Assembly (NCBI RefSeq): GCF_000374845.1
Contig: NZ_KB895430.1
Span: 1-64,000, forward strand
From: Paenibacillus terrigena DSM 21567
GTDB lineage: Bacteria; Bacillota; Bacilli; Paenibacillales; Paenibacillaceae
Length of the DNA: 64,000 nt
Direction of reading: 5' to 3'
Shown: positions 1 through 8,067 of the stretch, piece by piece
Layout of the letters: every line of letters starts with the position of its first letter
Numbering within the stretch: position 1 is the stretch's first letter
Translations under genes and position numbers: made by a program
The notes under the pieces: model-generated
What the model saw: the letters and a program-made list of their open reading frames with translations, nothing else
The model's database searches: none
What the model was told of the DNA's origin: nothing

Positions 1-42
1 TGATATGCTCCCCCTACGGTAGACAGGTTAAAAAATAAAACC
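1..42. repeat. Left terminal inverted repeat of IS3-family element
   Basis: It pairs with 1625-1666 when the latter is reverse-complemented. Shared blocks are TGA, TGC, CCCC, GTAGACAG and an A-rich tail. It also carries the promoter-proximal region of the transposase. Confidence 0.8.
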
Positions 43-66
43 TGTTACTGTAAGGGGAGTTTTTTC

Positions 67-744
67 GTGGTCAGGAAAAAATATAATGCACTAGAAAAAC
101 TCAAAATCATTGAAGAAGTTTCAAATGGAGAGATTGGTTTTCTAGCTGCTGCTAAAAAGTATGAGATTAACAAAACAACGTTAATGAAATGGCAACGACG
201 CTACAAATTGTATGGTTATGAAGGGCTGGAGCGCCGTACCCATAACCGAAGTTATAGTGCTGAACTCAAGCTTCAAGCGGTGAGAGAACACCTTCAGGGC
301 GAATTGTCTCAGTACCAGATCATCGATAAATATGAGATCTCCAGTACAAGACAGCTCTCCGACTGGATTAAGAAGTATAATGGTCATAGCAGCTTAAAAG
401 CCTACAGAGGAGAAACAAAAGCTATGACAAAAGGTCGTTCTACAACGTGGCAGGAACGGATAGAGATTGTTCAGTATTGCCTGGTTAATCAGTATGACTA
501 CCAAAAGACGGCGGAACAATTTCAGGTTTCTTACCAGCAAGTATATCAATGGGTGAAGAAGTTCGAGGATCGTGGTCAGGATGCGTTAAAAGATGGCCGA
601 GGCAGAAAGAAAGCACCTGAAGAGTTAATAGAGGCTGATCAACAGAAACTCAAGATGAAGCAAATGGAGTACGAAATTGAGCGCCTTCGGGCTGAGAATG
701 CATTCTTAAAAAAGTTAGAGGAACTCGAAAGAAGGCGACGCTAG
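67..744 (+). CDS. IS3-family transposase OrfA (DNA-binding subunit)
   Basis: This 225-residue protein recognises the IS ends and forms the N-terminal part of the OrfAB transposase. Two helix-turn-helix modules are visible, around residues 10-60 and 125-185 (for example KYEINKTTLMKWQRRY and QFQVSYQQVYQWVKKF). A basic C-terminal leucine-zipper-like coiled coil follows (residues 195-225, ERLRAENAFLKKLEEL). The start is GTG, preceded by AAGGGGAG seven bases upstream. The doubled HTH and the length fit the IS150 branch of IS3. A slippery A6G heptamer at 708-714 near its 3' end would move ribosomes into the -1 frame used by OrfB. Confidence 0.9.
   Translation: MVRKKYNALEKLKIIEEVSNGEIGFLAAAKKYEINKTTLMKWQRRYKLYGYEGLERRTHNRSYSAELKLQAVREHLQGELSQYQIIDKYEISSTRQLSDWIKKYNGHSSLKAYRGETKAMTKGRSTTWQERIEIVQYCLVNQYDYQKTAEQFQVSYQQVYQWVKKFEDRGQDALKDGRGRKKAPEELIEADQQKLKMKQMEYEIERLRAENAFLKKLEELERRRR
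708..714 (+). other. Programmed -1 frameshift site (AAAAAAG)
   Basis: An A6G heptamer sits in the orfA frame 30 bases before the orfA stop. From here the -1 frame stays open without a stop into the orfB ATG at 804. The bridging codons read HETVYLAIEALHKDAS, the usual N-terminal region of IS150-type integrases. IS3 elements make their OrfAB fusion this way. The stimulatory RNA structure was not worked out. Confidence 0.72.
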
Positions 745-803
745 GTCATATACGACATGAAACGGTTTACCTTGCCATTGAAGCTCTTCACAAGGATGCA
801 TCA

Positions 804-1622
804 ATGCGCATTCAGCTTCTCTGTGAAATTGCAGGGATTGCACGCTCTAGCTATTACAAGTGGCTAAATCGTAGACCCAGCTTTCATGAGCTAGAGAATG
901 AGCAGTTGGCGCAGGTGATGCTGAACATCTATGAGAAAGTGGAGCGTACATTTGGATACCGTCAATTAACTCTACATATGCGCAAGCAAACCGGAAAAAC
1001 GATCAACCATAAACGTGTGTACCGGCTGATGAAGCTAAGGGGGATTCAGTCTGTAATCCGCAGGAAAAGAGCGAAATATGTGCATTCCACTCCACAGCAA
1101 GTGGCAGAGAACCTGTTAAACCGTAAATTTGAGGCTTCAGCACCAAATGAGAAGTGGGTCACGGATGTGACCGAATTCAAATATGGACATGGTCAAAAAG
1201 CCTATTTAAGCGCTATTCTAGATCTCCATGATAAATCCGTCGTCTCCTTTGTATTGGGGCATTCCAATAACAATCCGCTGGTATTTCAGACGTTGGAGCA
1301 AGCTTTGCAAGCAGCTCCAGGAAGCAAACCTATGCTTCACAGTGATCGTGGATTTCAATACACATCGTTGGACTTTAAAAAGCTTTTGGACAAAAACGGG
1401 CTGTCTCAGAGCATGTCTCGAGTTGGTCGATGCATCGATAACGGCCCAATGGAATCCTTCTGGGGGACTCTAAAATGTGAGAAGTATTATTTACACACGT
1501 ACGAATTCTTTGAGGATCTCAAGAAGGACGTCGAGACCTACATTCATTTTTACAATAACGAACGATTACAAGCAAAATTAAACGGCCTTAGTCCAATGGA
1601 ATTCAGGAACAAGGCCGCTTAA
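804..1622 (+). CDS. IS3-family transposase OrfB (DDE integrase)
   Basis: This is the catalytic half of the transposase, with an rve-type integrase core. The DDE triad is visible as D121 (KWVTDVTEF), D181 (LHSDRGFQY) and E217 (MESFWGTLK), with the D-to-E spacing of 35 residues typical of IS3. The C-terminal YNNERLQAKLNGLSP motif is also classic. The frame is open upstream from about 714, so the functional product is most likely an OrfAB fusion made by -1 frameshifting. The ATG at 804 is simply the first methionine in the frame and has no convincing ribosome binding site. No damage is seen. Confidence 0.92.
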   Translation: MRIQLLCEIAGIARSSYYKWLNRRPSFHELENEQLAQVMLNIYEKVERTFGYRQLTLHMRKQTGKTINHKRVYRLMKLRGIQSVIRRKRAKYVHSTPQQVAENLLNRKFEASAPNEKWVTDVTEFKYGHGQKAYLSAILDLHDKSVVSFVLGHSNNNPLVFQTLEQALQAAPGSKPMLHSDRGFQYTSLDFKKLLDKNGLSQSMSRVGRCIDNGPMESFWGTLKCEKYYLHTYEFFEDLKKDVETYIHFYNNERLQAKLNGLSPMEFRNKAA

Positions 1623-1624
1623 CT

Positions 1625-1666
1625 GTTTTTATTATTTGTACTGTCTACTTGACGGGGTGCAGTTCA
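1625..1666. repeat. Right terminal inverted repeat of IS3-family element
   Basis: It ends ...GGGGTGCAGTTCA and mirrors 1-42. The bases that follow (ATTA) would be the right copy of the target duplication; its left partner is outside the window. Confidence 0.8.
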
Positions 1667-1682
1667 ATTATTGGATGCTTTC

Positions 1683-1844
1683 TTATGTATGAAATATGTT
1701 TTGTAAATGTCCTACTATTCCTTGCAAACCCCACGTTGTAATATTTGCAATATATTGACTGGATACGATGGGATTTTTTATACACCATACAATTAATAAT
1801 AAGCCTGCAACAGCAAGTACCAACTTATAGTTCCTTTGAATCAT
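1683..1844 (-). CDS. Small single-span membrane protein (53 aa), unrecognised
   Basis: This short frame starts ATG and has AAGGAG eight bases upstream, a good ribosome binding site. The product begins MIQRNYKL and continues into one hydrophobic helix (VLAVAGLLLIVWCI, about residues 8-22). About 30 polar to mixed residues follow. It is the last gene of the AT-rich minus-strand island and its stop lies only 17 bases from the right end of the insertion sequence, so the element landed just past it. No family is recognised. The start signal and codon pattern make it a probable real gene. Confidence 0.6.
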   Translation of the reverse strand: MIQRNYKLVLAVAGLLLIVWCIKNPIVSSQYIANITTWGLQGIVGHLQNIFHT

Positions 1845-1929
1845 AGATTTATCTCCTTGTTTCAGAAATTCACTCTCTTAATGCTCAGTAATAATTTCAA
1901 TTTATTATTCTTCTCATGAAATGCCAATT

Positions 1930-2865
1930 TCAATGACTTTTGTATACAGTTTTATATAATTTTGTTCCTGCAATTTTAAGATGAACTTTTCTAACTTCCT
2001 TTGTATACCAATCAGCATAATGCTGTTTCAATTCAGGTAAATATTTCTCTAACATTCTTAACACTAAATCACTGATAAGATTTATTGTCCATGTAACAAG
2101 CGTTTGTAATCCCTCAATATCACGGAATACCGGAATTACAGATTCATTATCCTCCGCAACCCTTAAAGTTTTTAATGCTGCTCCCCCATGAATGTATGAT
2201 GATAGTGTTTGGTACATTACATCGTAAGTTGGCTCTTCTTTAAAATATTGTGCCAACTCTCTTAAATTATTTGGTCCATTATAAAGAGAATACCATTCAG
2301 GAACTCGATTTCTTTTCTCTTTTTTTGTTCTTATCCATTCTTGGGTCACATCATACATTTCTTCTTTATCTAATAGGGCAAATAAGTGCTTAGCAGATTC
2401 GTTTATTGGTTTCTTTGGATAAGATTCATGATTAGCATCTAAATCGAACATTTCTTTTAGTTGACTACTTAATCTTTTGCCTTTCTCCTCAGATTGATCA
2501 AATAACCTTCTTGTGGAAATTTCCTTTTGCACATGTGAAACGATATATGCCTTACACCCACGTTCAATGTCTTGATCCAATAAATACATCAAAGTTAGTC
2601 TTGATTCAATTAACATCCTTAAGAGAGGTCTCACACCATTAGTTTGACCTTTTTGTGTAAGTAAAGAAATAGAATCAACAGTATTTATTATTTGACCAAA
2701 TAATAAAGGTATTGGTAATTCATATTCCCCAAAAGGAACTTCTTCTATGAGCTTATCATGTATATATCCGCAGTAATCAACATAATTATCGATTACCTTA
2801 CTCATGGAGTTCAATACTTTATATACTTCATGTGGAAATTTTCGATTAACAAAAGTGCTATACAT
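1930..2865 (-). CDS. DUF5677-like protein
   Basis: A 311-residue soluble protein with no signal peptide. The region LLRMLIESRLTLMYLL (about residues 81-97) and the later SSYIHGGAALKTL (about 223-235) resemble the two conserved helices of DUF5677 proteins. These are all-helical proteins of unknown function, common in phage- and defence-rich islands. GGGAGGTGAGTATCG precedes the ATG and supports this start. It lies in a run of same-strand, AT-rich, unrelated small genes. The family assignment is from pattern memory and function is unknown. Confidence 0.6.
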   Translation of the reverse strand: MYSTFVNRKFPHEVYKVLNSMSKVIDNYVDYCGYIHDKLIEEVPFGEYELPIPLLFGQIINTVDSISLLTQKGQTNGVRPLLRMLIESRLTLMYLLDQDIERGCKAYIVSHVQKEISTRRLFDQSEEKGKRLSSQLKEMFDLDANHESYPKKPINESAKHLFALLDKEEMYDVTQEWIRTKKEKRNRVPEWYSLYNGPNNLRELAQYFKEEPTYDVMYQTLSSYIHGGAALKTLRVAEDNESVIPVFRDIEGLQTLVTWTINLISDLVLRMLEKYLPELKQHYADWYTKEVRKVHLKIAGTKLYKTVYKSH

Positions 2866-2994
2866 CGATACTCACCTCCCCATATAAACGATATATTTCA
2901 TTAACAGGAGTGAAAAAGGGATATTCTTTTCAGTACGGATATGAATATGGACTTTTAGTAGGGACTAGTTCTTAAGAATGAAACCTACTTCATT

Positions 2995-3246
2995 TCACTT
3001 ATTTCTTAGTTTATCAGTTGAACAACCGTTAAAATAGAGCTCTACTGCTGCTAAAATCACATTCATATTACCTTTACTACGCTTTACTGAAAAAGCATCT
3101 ACGATTGTAATGAAATCTTCTTTTGTTAAATCAAGAGGAGTTGGCAAGTCAAATTTATGCTTTATCATTCTTCTTGTTTTTTCATCCATTTTAAATGTCT
3201 TAGACTCTGTTAGGTTTCCATCAATAGTGCCACAATTATTACACAC
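2995..3246 (-). CDS. Hypothetical protein (83 aa)
   Basis: A small charged protein starting at a GTG with AAAGGGG upstream. It begins MCNNCG, so two cysteines sit at the N terminus. This is too little to call a zinc site unless it pairs with another subunit. The remainder is helical and lysine-rich (TKEDFITIVDAFSVKRSKGNM). No family is recognised. It is followed in the same direction by other island genes. Base composition is AT-rich like its neighbours. Confidence 0.5.
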   Translation of the reverse strand: MCNNCGTIDGNLTESKTFKMDEKTRRMIKHKFDLPTPLDLTKEDFITIVDAFSVKRSKGNMNVILAAVELYFNGCSTDKLRNK

Positions 3247-3293
3247 TTCAAAACATCCCCTTTGTTTAACTCATGAAAGACTCGTTATATTGC

Positions 3294-3587
3294 TTATCTA
3301 TTTTTAAGAATTAATTTCGACTCAAACTGTGCCAACTTTGGAAATTCTCTTCCATTCATATATAGATAGTACTTTCTTAAAACATTCTGTCTGTTATTAT
3401 GATGATCTCTTAGCTTTAATACTCTCAATAAGCAATATGTTAAAATATCATCTGAAACAACTTCATCCAAACTAAGTTCAAATTGCTGCTCAATCTTTCT
3501 AGCTAAGGACAAACGCGAACTCACAGCAGCCTTCTTGCTCCAAATACTATCCTCATTTATTAGAAAATCTTTATAATCAGTATTCAT
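3294..3587 (-). CDS. Hypothetical protein (97 aa)
   Basis: The start chosen is the ATG at 3587, because AAAGGAG lies eight bases before it. A longer frame from 3611 would begin inside the ribosome binding site. The product (MNTDYKDFLINEDSIW...) is charged and mostly helical, with a basic stretch RVLKLRDHHNNRQNVLRKYY. No membrane segment or known motif is seen. It belongs to the same minus-strand run of accessory genes. Function is unknown. Confidence 0.5.
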   Translation of the reverse strand: MNTDYKDFLINEDSIWSKKAAVSSRLSLARKIEQQFELSLDEVVSDDILTYCLLRVLKLRDHHNNRQNVLRKYYLYMNGREFPKLAQFESKLILKNR

Positions 3588-3736
3588 AAAGTTCAGCTCC
3601 TTTAGGAGCATAATAACAGAAAAACATGTAACAGAACATTGATAAATTATCGGCTAAACGGTGTTACATACCATACCCTATGAAAGAATTGTTTCATTTA
3701 CTAATAGGTATCATCCCCTAATGCAAAATCAGTTTT

Positions 3737-4207
3737 TTATAGCCGTTTGGTATATTGTTTTTCAATTTCTGTAACAAGCTCAATATAGATGTTTGCCATA
3801 TCGTTATACCATTCTTCATGGTTAATGTAGTTCAAATCATCATAAGTGTAACTATCTAACTGTCGAGCTAGCTCAAACACATCTTTTGAAAGCAAATGAA
3901 GATCAGACATTAAAAGCGGTCTCATAACCTGCTTATATCTGTCTCTGTCAAAGTCTTTTAATTTTAAATCGCTACTCTCAGTTTCACGAACATACTGATA
4001 TTCTCCATCCTCTTTCAAAAAAGCGTTATACACTTTAAACATGTCTGCTCGTTGCTTCACATCTCTTTCCTTACTGGTCTTTTCAAGCTCCCACTGTCTA
4101 GTCTTACCTTCCTTTCGGGACAAATAAAAATTATTTATGATGTTTCCGATTAGAGTTATAGTAGATCCACCGAGCACACCTACCACACCAATCCAAGCTG
4201 CATCCAT
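3737..4207 (-). CDS. Membrane-anchored hypothetical protein
   Basis: A 156-residue protein with one N-terminal membrane helix (MDAAWIGVVGVLGGSTITLIGNII, about residues 3-25), followed by a charged helical cytoplasmic domain (SRKEGKTRQWELEKTSKERD...). This short-anchor plus coiled-helix layout is frequent among uncharacterised genes of mobile islands. No enzymatic motif is seen. The spacing upstream of the ATG is long and the ribosome binding site (GGGTGAG) weak. Function is not assigned. Confidence 0.5.
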   Translation of the reverse strand: MDAAWIGVVGVLGGSTITLIGNIINNFYLSRKEGKTRQWELEKTSKERDVKQRADMFKVYNAFLKEDGEYQYVRETESSDLKLKDFDRDRYKQVMRPLLMSDLHLLSKDVFELARQLDSYTYDDLNYINHEEWYNDMANIYIELVTEIEKQYTKRL

Positions 4208-4268
4208 TACAATTACTCACCCAATCTCCATGATTATTTTGAATCAAAGTATTATTTCATCAAACTTT

Positions 4269-4772
4269 TTATATAGTTACTTTCCAGACCTGATGTTCTT
4301 CAAGTAGCACGTCCTTTTCTTTTCTATATATTGTTCTGAAGTAGTTTAATCTTAAATGACCTTCTAATAAATGATATGGTTTACCTAATTCATCTATTGA
4401 ATTATTATCAAGAACAATAATCGGTACTGGCCATGTATAATTAGACAAGAAGAATTTTTGAAGCCACGTCTTGTCATTCCTTTCATAGATCTGATATCCT
4501 AATGAATCAATTAAATGATTGTCATCAAATGAATTTATGTTACTATAAATCTCATCTTTATTCCAAATTTCCTTAGTAAACTTCATTTTTCTAAAATCTA
4601 AATAAGCATAATCATCAATATCAGAATAGTGTCTATAAATCCAGTTTTCGAAAACACACTTCGGAATATTTGGCATATAATGATTAACTCGCTCGTAGTA
4701 TTTTTCAAATATTTCTTTTTCATATGTATTCCCCAATGGTTTAAGCGATTGTAACATTACTTGATAGTCCAC
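4269..4772 (-). CDS. ParB-like fold candidate protein, unrecognised
   Basis: A 167-residue soluble protein starting at GTG with AGGGG upstream. The segment PIIVLDNN followed by PYHLLEGHLRLNYFRT (about residues 116-146) resembles the substrate-binding strand-turn of ParB/sulfiredoxin-fold proteins. In that fold an E/D-G-H-x-R motif follows a beta strand that names the parameter. The very next gene downstream of its promoter side also carries such a motif. No DNA-binding HTH is visible. The fold call is an inference from one motif, and cellular role is unknown. Confidence 0.45.
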   Translation of the reverse strand: MDYQVMLQSLKPLGNTYEKEIFEKYYERVNHYMPNIPKCVFENWIYRHYSDIDDYAYLDFRKMKFTKEIWNKDEIYSNINSFDDNHLIDSLGYQIYERNDKTWLQKFFLSNYTWPVPIIVLDNNSIDELGKPYHLLEGHLRLNYFRTIYRKEKDVLLEEHQVWKVTI

Positions 4773-4803
4773 TTATTCCCCTGCCCTTGATATAATATTC
4801 TGT

Positions 4804-5250
4804 TTATCTTATGAATTCTGTATTTTTACCTAGCAAATCTTTAATACGATAATTCAAACTAGTCTTTTTAAAATAGCATACCCTGCAGTCTGAATCCCAT
4901 GCTCCACCATATAGAGCTGGTATTGAAGTAATGTTAATTGTTTTAGCTATACATGTTCGATGCTGCCCATTAGTAAAAACATAATGACCACAACTACATG
5001 AACTTATTTCAACAGGATAAATGAATCCTTTTTCAAGAAGACTTTTCATTAATAATCGGCAGTATAATACTGAGTTTTCCTTGTGATCCTCATATCTCGT
5101 GTTTATCTCCACGTCAGTATATTGTTTAACTTCCTCCTCAGGTAACAATAATGAACATTTCCCTGTTAATTTTCGAAAACAGTCATACTTGGATAGCATA
5201 TATGCACATTCATGTGAAGTAGGGTCAAAACTGCCCAATTGATCGCTCAC
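4804..5250 (-). CDS. ParB-like fold candidate with cysteine cluster
   Basis: A 148-residue protein with a GTG start preceded by AGAGGAG. A ParB/sulfiredoxin-like motif is visible as HYVFTNGQHRTCIAK (about residues 88-102). It sits between cysteine pairs (SCSCGH just before, and CRVCYF at about 121-126) that could bind zinc. It lies immediately upstream, in transcription order, of the gene at 4269-4772, which has a GHLR version of the same motif. The pair may work together. No catalytic assignment can be made from sequence alone. Confidence 0.45.
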   Translation of the reverse strand: MSDQLGSFDPTSHECAYMLSKYDCFRKLTGKCSLLLPEEEVKQYTDVEINTRYEDHKENSVLYCRLLMKSLLEKGFIYPVEISSCSCGHYVFTNGQHRTCIAKTINITSIPALYGGAWDSDCRVCYFKKTSLNYRIKDLLGKNTEFIR

Positions 5251-5297
5251 ATCTTCACTCCTCTAGCAACTCCATAAAATTACCTTTTCAACGTTAA

Positions 5298-5747
5298 TTA
5301 GACTGTATATTGCTGATACTCTCCCAGATCAACAACCCACTCTTTTTGGGATCGCTGTTTCCATAAAACAAATGCTTCTTTTACGTGTATTTCATAATCC
5401 TGCCTGGTACAATGATTGACTTTTAAAAAATGCTTTATTAACTCTTCTTTATCTAACACGCCTTCTGCAACAAGCATATTTGCGCGACCGTGATGAATGA
5501 TTAAATGACACATTCTACAAACTGCAACAAGACCAGATAGTTTCTGAATGTTTTTCTTATCATCAAACTCCCATAATTCATGACAATCAAGAATCCCTTC
5601 TTTACCACCACATTTACCACAAGAATGATTGTAATCCTTGTAAGTCTGCTTTCTTAACTTGTCCCAAACGCTTTTCTTTACAACTTTTCTTAAGTTATCA
5701 TAGATAGATGTTTCAGGTATGAGTTCAACAGTCACATTAAATTCCAT
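5298..5747 (-). CDS. HNH-type endonuclease-like protein
   Basis: This 149-residue protein carries an HNH-like zinc finger nuclease core. The first pair is CGKCGG (about residues 43-48), followed by the catalytic-type LDCHELWEFDD, then the second pair CRMCHLIIHHGRA (about 77-89). Such domains cut DNA in restriction, homing and phage contexts. A helical tail rich in charged residues follows. AAGGGGTGAATGATAA precedes the ATG. Its position in an accessory island next to ParB-like proteins suggests a defence or mobile-element role, but that is inference. Confidence 0.7.
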   Translation of the reverse strand: MEFNVTVELIPETSIYDNLRKVVKKSVWDKLRKQTYKDYNHSCGKCGGKEGILDCHELWEFDDKKNIQKLSGLVAVCRMCHLIIHHGRANMLVAEGVLDKEELIKHFLKVNHCTRQDYEIHVKEAFVLWKQRSQKEWVVDLGEYQQYTV

Positions 5748-5775
5748 TTATCATTCACCCCTTGAAAGAGTCTTT

Positions 5776-6432
5776 TCATTTCACTAACATCTTCTCTAAT
5801 TTAATAATGTCTCGCTTATATGACTCAATGTATAATTCATACTCATGAAAACTAAACATTGCCCTTGTTCTTGAATCATTAGAATTTCTTAGTTTTTTCA
5901 GTCTTTCAGATCTAGATTCTCCTTCATTAGCATTATCTAAATTTTCATCAACAATGTTTTCTGCGATGCTTTCATAAGAAGATTTTAAAGAGTTTATTGC
6001 TGAGAAAAGATTGTTATATGTAGTAGAAAATTTATCATTATTAGCCCACGAGTCGTGTAATGATTCAACGCTATTTTTTAACTCTATTACTTTTGGTAAT
6101 GCATCTGTAGCAGTACCTACACTTATTATGTCTACATCGAAAGCTTCTCCAAATTTAATGACCTGCTTATAGATTTCATTTGTTGTAATTAAAAACTCAT
6201 TAATGCTATCATTCAATTCTTGTTCTAGTAATTTTTCCTTCGCATTTTCCATAAGAGCTTTTGCAAATTTATCAGTTGGCTTTTCTATAAGTGCTACTTC
6301 CAGTTGATTTATTGCTTCCTCATATTGTTTTTGAAGCATCGCTTCCTTTGCATTTTTCATACTTTCATCATAACGAGATGAGCAGCTTGAAAGTAAAACT
6401 GTAATAAACAACATTAAGAATATTTTCTTCAA
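5776..6432 (-). CDS. Lipoprotein with TPR-like N-terminal region
   Basis: A TTG start with AAGGGG upstream gives a signal peptide MKKIFLMLFITVLLSSC, whose lipobox LSSC predicts lipid attachment at Cys17. Next comes a helical hairpin resembling a TPR (NAKEAMLQKQYEEAINQLEVAL..KPTDKFAKAL). A long helical domain completes the 218 residues. It would sit on the outer face of the membrane. Similar lipoproteins of unknown role are frequent in Firmicutes islands. No partner is identifiable. Confidence 0.6.
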   Translation of the reverse strand: MKKIFLMLFITVLLSSCSSRYDESMKNAKEAMLQKQYEEAINQLEVALIEKPTDKFAKALMENAKEKLLEQELNDSINEFLITTNEIYKQVIKFGEAFDVDIISVGTATDALPKVIELKNSVESLHDSWANNDKFSTTYNNLFSAINSLKSSYESIAENIVDENLDNANEGESRSERLKKLRNSNDSRTRAMFSFHEYELYIESYKRDIIKLEKMLVK

Positions 6433-6468
6433 TATTTAATACCCCTTAACTATGAAACAGTATTTTTA

Positions 6469-6711
6469 TTAAACTTCAATATCATCTTCCCTATACTTCC
6501 TAACCGCAATTTCAAATAAAAATGCTTCAATCATCGTATGTATCGGGAAGATATCTAATCCGTTCTCATCTTTAAACCGTTTCCAAATCGATTTAACAAT
6601 ACTATCAGAAGGCCAATCACCATTTACCTTGTTATGATAAATCTCAAGAAAACACTTCTCTAGCTCTTCATCTGTTAATCTAGAAATGAATTTATACAAT
6701 TTGCTAGACAT
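6469..6711 (-). CDS. Hypothetical protein (80 aa)
   Basis: A small acidic helical protein (MSSKLYKFISRLTDEELEK...). AAAGGAGGAATAGAACT before the ATG is a strong start signal, so translation is likely. There is no membrane helix and no recognised motif. It is the first gene of the minus-strand island run and lies back to back with the plus-strand gene at 6787; their shared 75-base gap probably holds both promoters. Confidence 0.55.
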   Translation of the reverse strand: MSSKLYKFISRLTDEELEKCFLEIYHNKVNGDWPSDSIVKSIWKRFKDENGLDIFPIHTMIEAFLFEIAVRKYREDDIEV

Positions 6712-6786
6712 AGTTCTATTCCTCCTTTGTTAAGAATAAATATTTTAAAAATTGAGAATTATATAATAATCTAAGGAGCGATAAAC

Positions 6787-6996
6787 ATGAACGAATGGGA
6801 TAAGAATAAAGATTATACATTTTTAAATGGAGAAAAATATGAATATTTTGAATACCCAGATGGATCAAAAACATTAAAAACAGAAAAGAATAAAGATGGT
6901 TTTAAAATCACTATTAATGTTTCAGGAGATAAAGAAGAACATGAAAGAGGGATCGATGCAGTAAAAGATTTCTATGTAAAAGGCTTTTCCCTATGA
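6787..6996 (+). CDS. Hypothetical protein (69 aa)
   Basis: This short AT-rich gene starts at ATG with CTAAGGAGCGATAAAC just upstream. The product is very polar (MNEWDKNKDYTFLNGEKYEY...), with likely beta strands and many lysines and glutamates. It is the only plus-strand gene of the island beyond the insertion sequence. No family is recognised. The 189 bases between it and the broken cpaF at 7186 show no gene. Confidence 0.5.
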   Translation: MNEWDKNKDYTFLNGEKYEYFEYPDGSKTLKTEKNKDGFKITINVSGDKEEHERGIDAVKDFYVKGFSL

Positions 6997-7185
6997 TACA
7001 AGCCATTAGCCACCACAATAAGTGTGTAGACTTCATTCTAATCAAAGCACATAAGATAATAATTACCTAATGCATCTTCTCGTCCATTCATTCATACTTC
7101 TCATAAATTGCTATTATTCGACATTTCCCCTTTATTACCTTCTCTTGAAGAGTATTCCTACTGAAATATTCTGAATCCATTCTTA

Positions 7186-8067
7186 TTACCGATTTATATT
7201 CATCGCCTGCAGCATATCTAACGCCTCAGCCCCCCGCACTTCCCCAACAACAATTCGGTTCGGACGCATCCGCAGTGAGGAACGAATCAGATCCCGGATC
7301 GAGATTTCTCCCTTCCCTTCGGTATTCGCATTTCTCGTCTCCAAGGCAACTAGATTCGGCACGGTACGAATTTGCAGCTCCGCGGAATCCTCAATCGTAA
7401 TGACCCGTTCATCGCTAGGAATATATTGAGACAACGCGTTCAAGAACGTCGTCTTCCCAGAACCCGTTCCCCCACTAATAAAAATGTTATATTTGCCGCG
7501 AACGAGCTGCTGGAGAAACTGTGCCGCCTCGGAAGTCAGTGCCCCCTTCGCGACCAGATCATCCATCGTCATTGGCTGATCCGGAAATTTCCGAATCGTC
7601 ATCGTTGGCCCCTTCAGCGCAATCGGCGGCAGAACCACGTTGACACGCGATCCATCCTTGAGCCGTGCATCGACGATTGGCGACGATTCATTCACGACGC
7701 GATTCACTTGCGCAACAATCGACTGAATGATGTCTTCTAGCCGCTCCTGCGATTCAAAGACAACCTTGGCCCGTTGAACTTCCCCATCGACCTCAATAAA
7801 GATCTCCTCATGACTATTAATCATAATCTCTGTAATGCGGCGGTCCTCCACGTAAGGCTGAAGTACGTCCAAACCGCGAAACGTGTAGTACACCCGGCGA
7901 ACAATTCGCTGCTTCTCCGACGCCGTCCAACTTGGAGCAAGTTCATATCTGAACACGGCTTGTTCGATCATCTTGTACAACTCGTCATCACTCGTTGAGC
8001 CGGATAAATTCAAACCCGTTCGGACGGTCTGGCGGATTGATGCTACCCATGCCTCTTGATCATCCAT
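7186..8067 (-). pseudogene. cpaF: 3'-truncated CpaF/TadA secretion ATPase
   Basis: The protein matches the hexameric ATPase that powers tad pilus or competence-like secretion. The N-terminal domain is followed by Walker A GGTGSGKT (residues 199-206) and the Walker B region RIVVGEVRGAEALDML (about 271-286). The frame then ends after QAMNINR. Normal members continue with the NTGHxGS...TTIHAN His box and a further 80-100 residues. The AT-rich island begins at this point, so the 3' end was lost at a junction near 7195. The remaining 293 residues include the P-loop but cannot form a normal active site. The start overlaps the upstream CpaE-like gene by eight bases. The tadB and tadC genes expected next are absent. 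Confidence 0.85.

Larger units (their letters stand above)
1..1666 (+). mobile_element. Complete IS3-family insertion sequence (IS150-like)
   Basis: The element holds two overlapping-phase transposase frames and is bounded by terminal inverted repeats. The left end begins TGATATGCTCCCCC and the reverse complement of the right end reads TGAACTGCACCCC. Both ends then share GTAGACAG followed by an A-rich run, giving about 42 bp of imperfect repeat. Ends of the form TG...CA are typical of IS3. The right boundary at 1666 is set by this match. The window begins exactly at the left end, so the left target duplication cannot be seen. All key residues of the transposase are intact, so the copy may be active. 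Confidence 0.88.
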
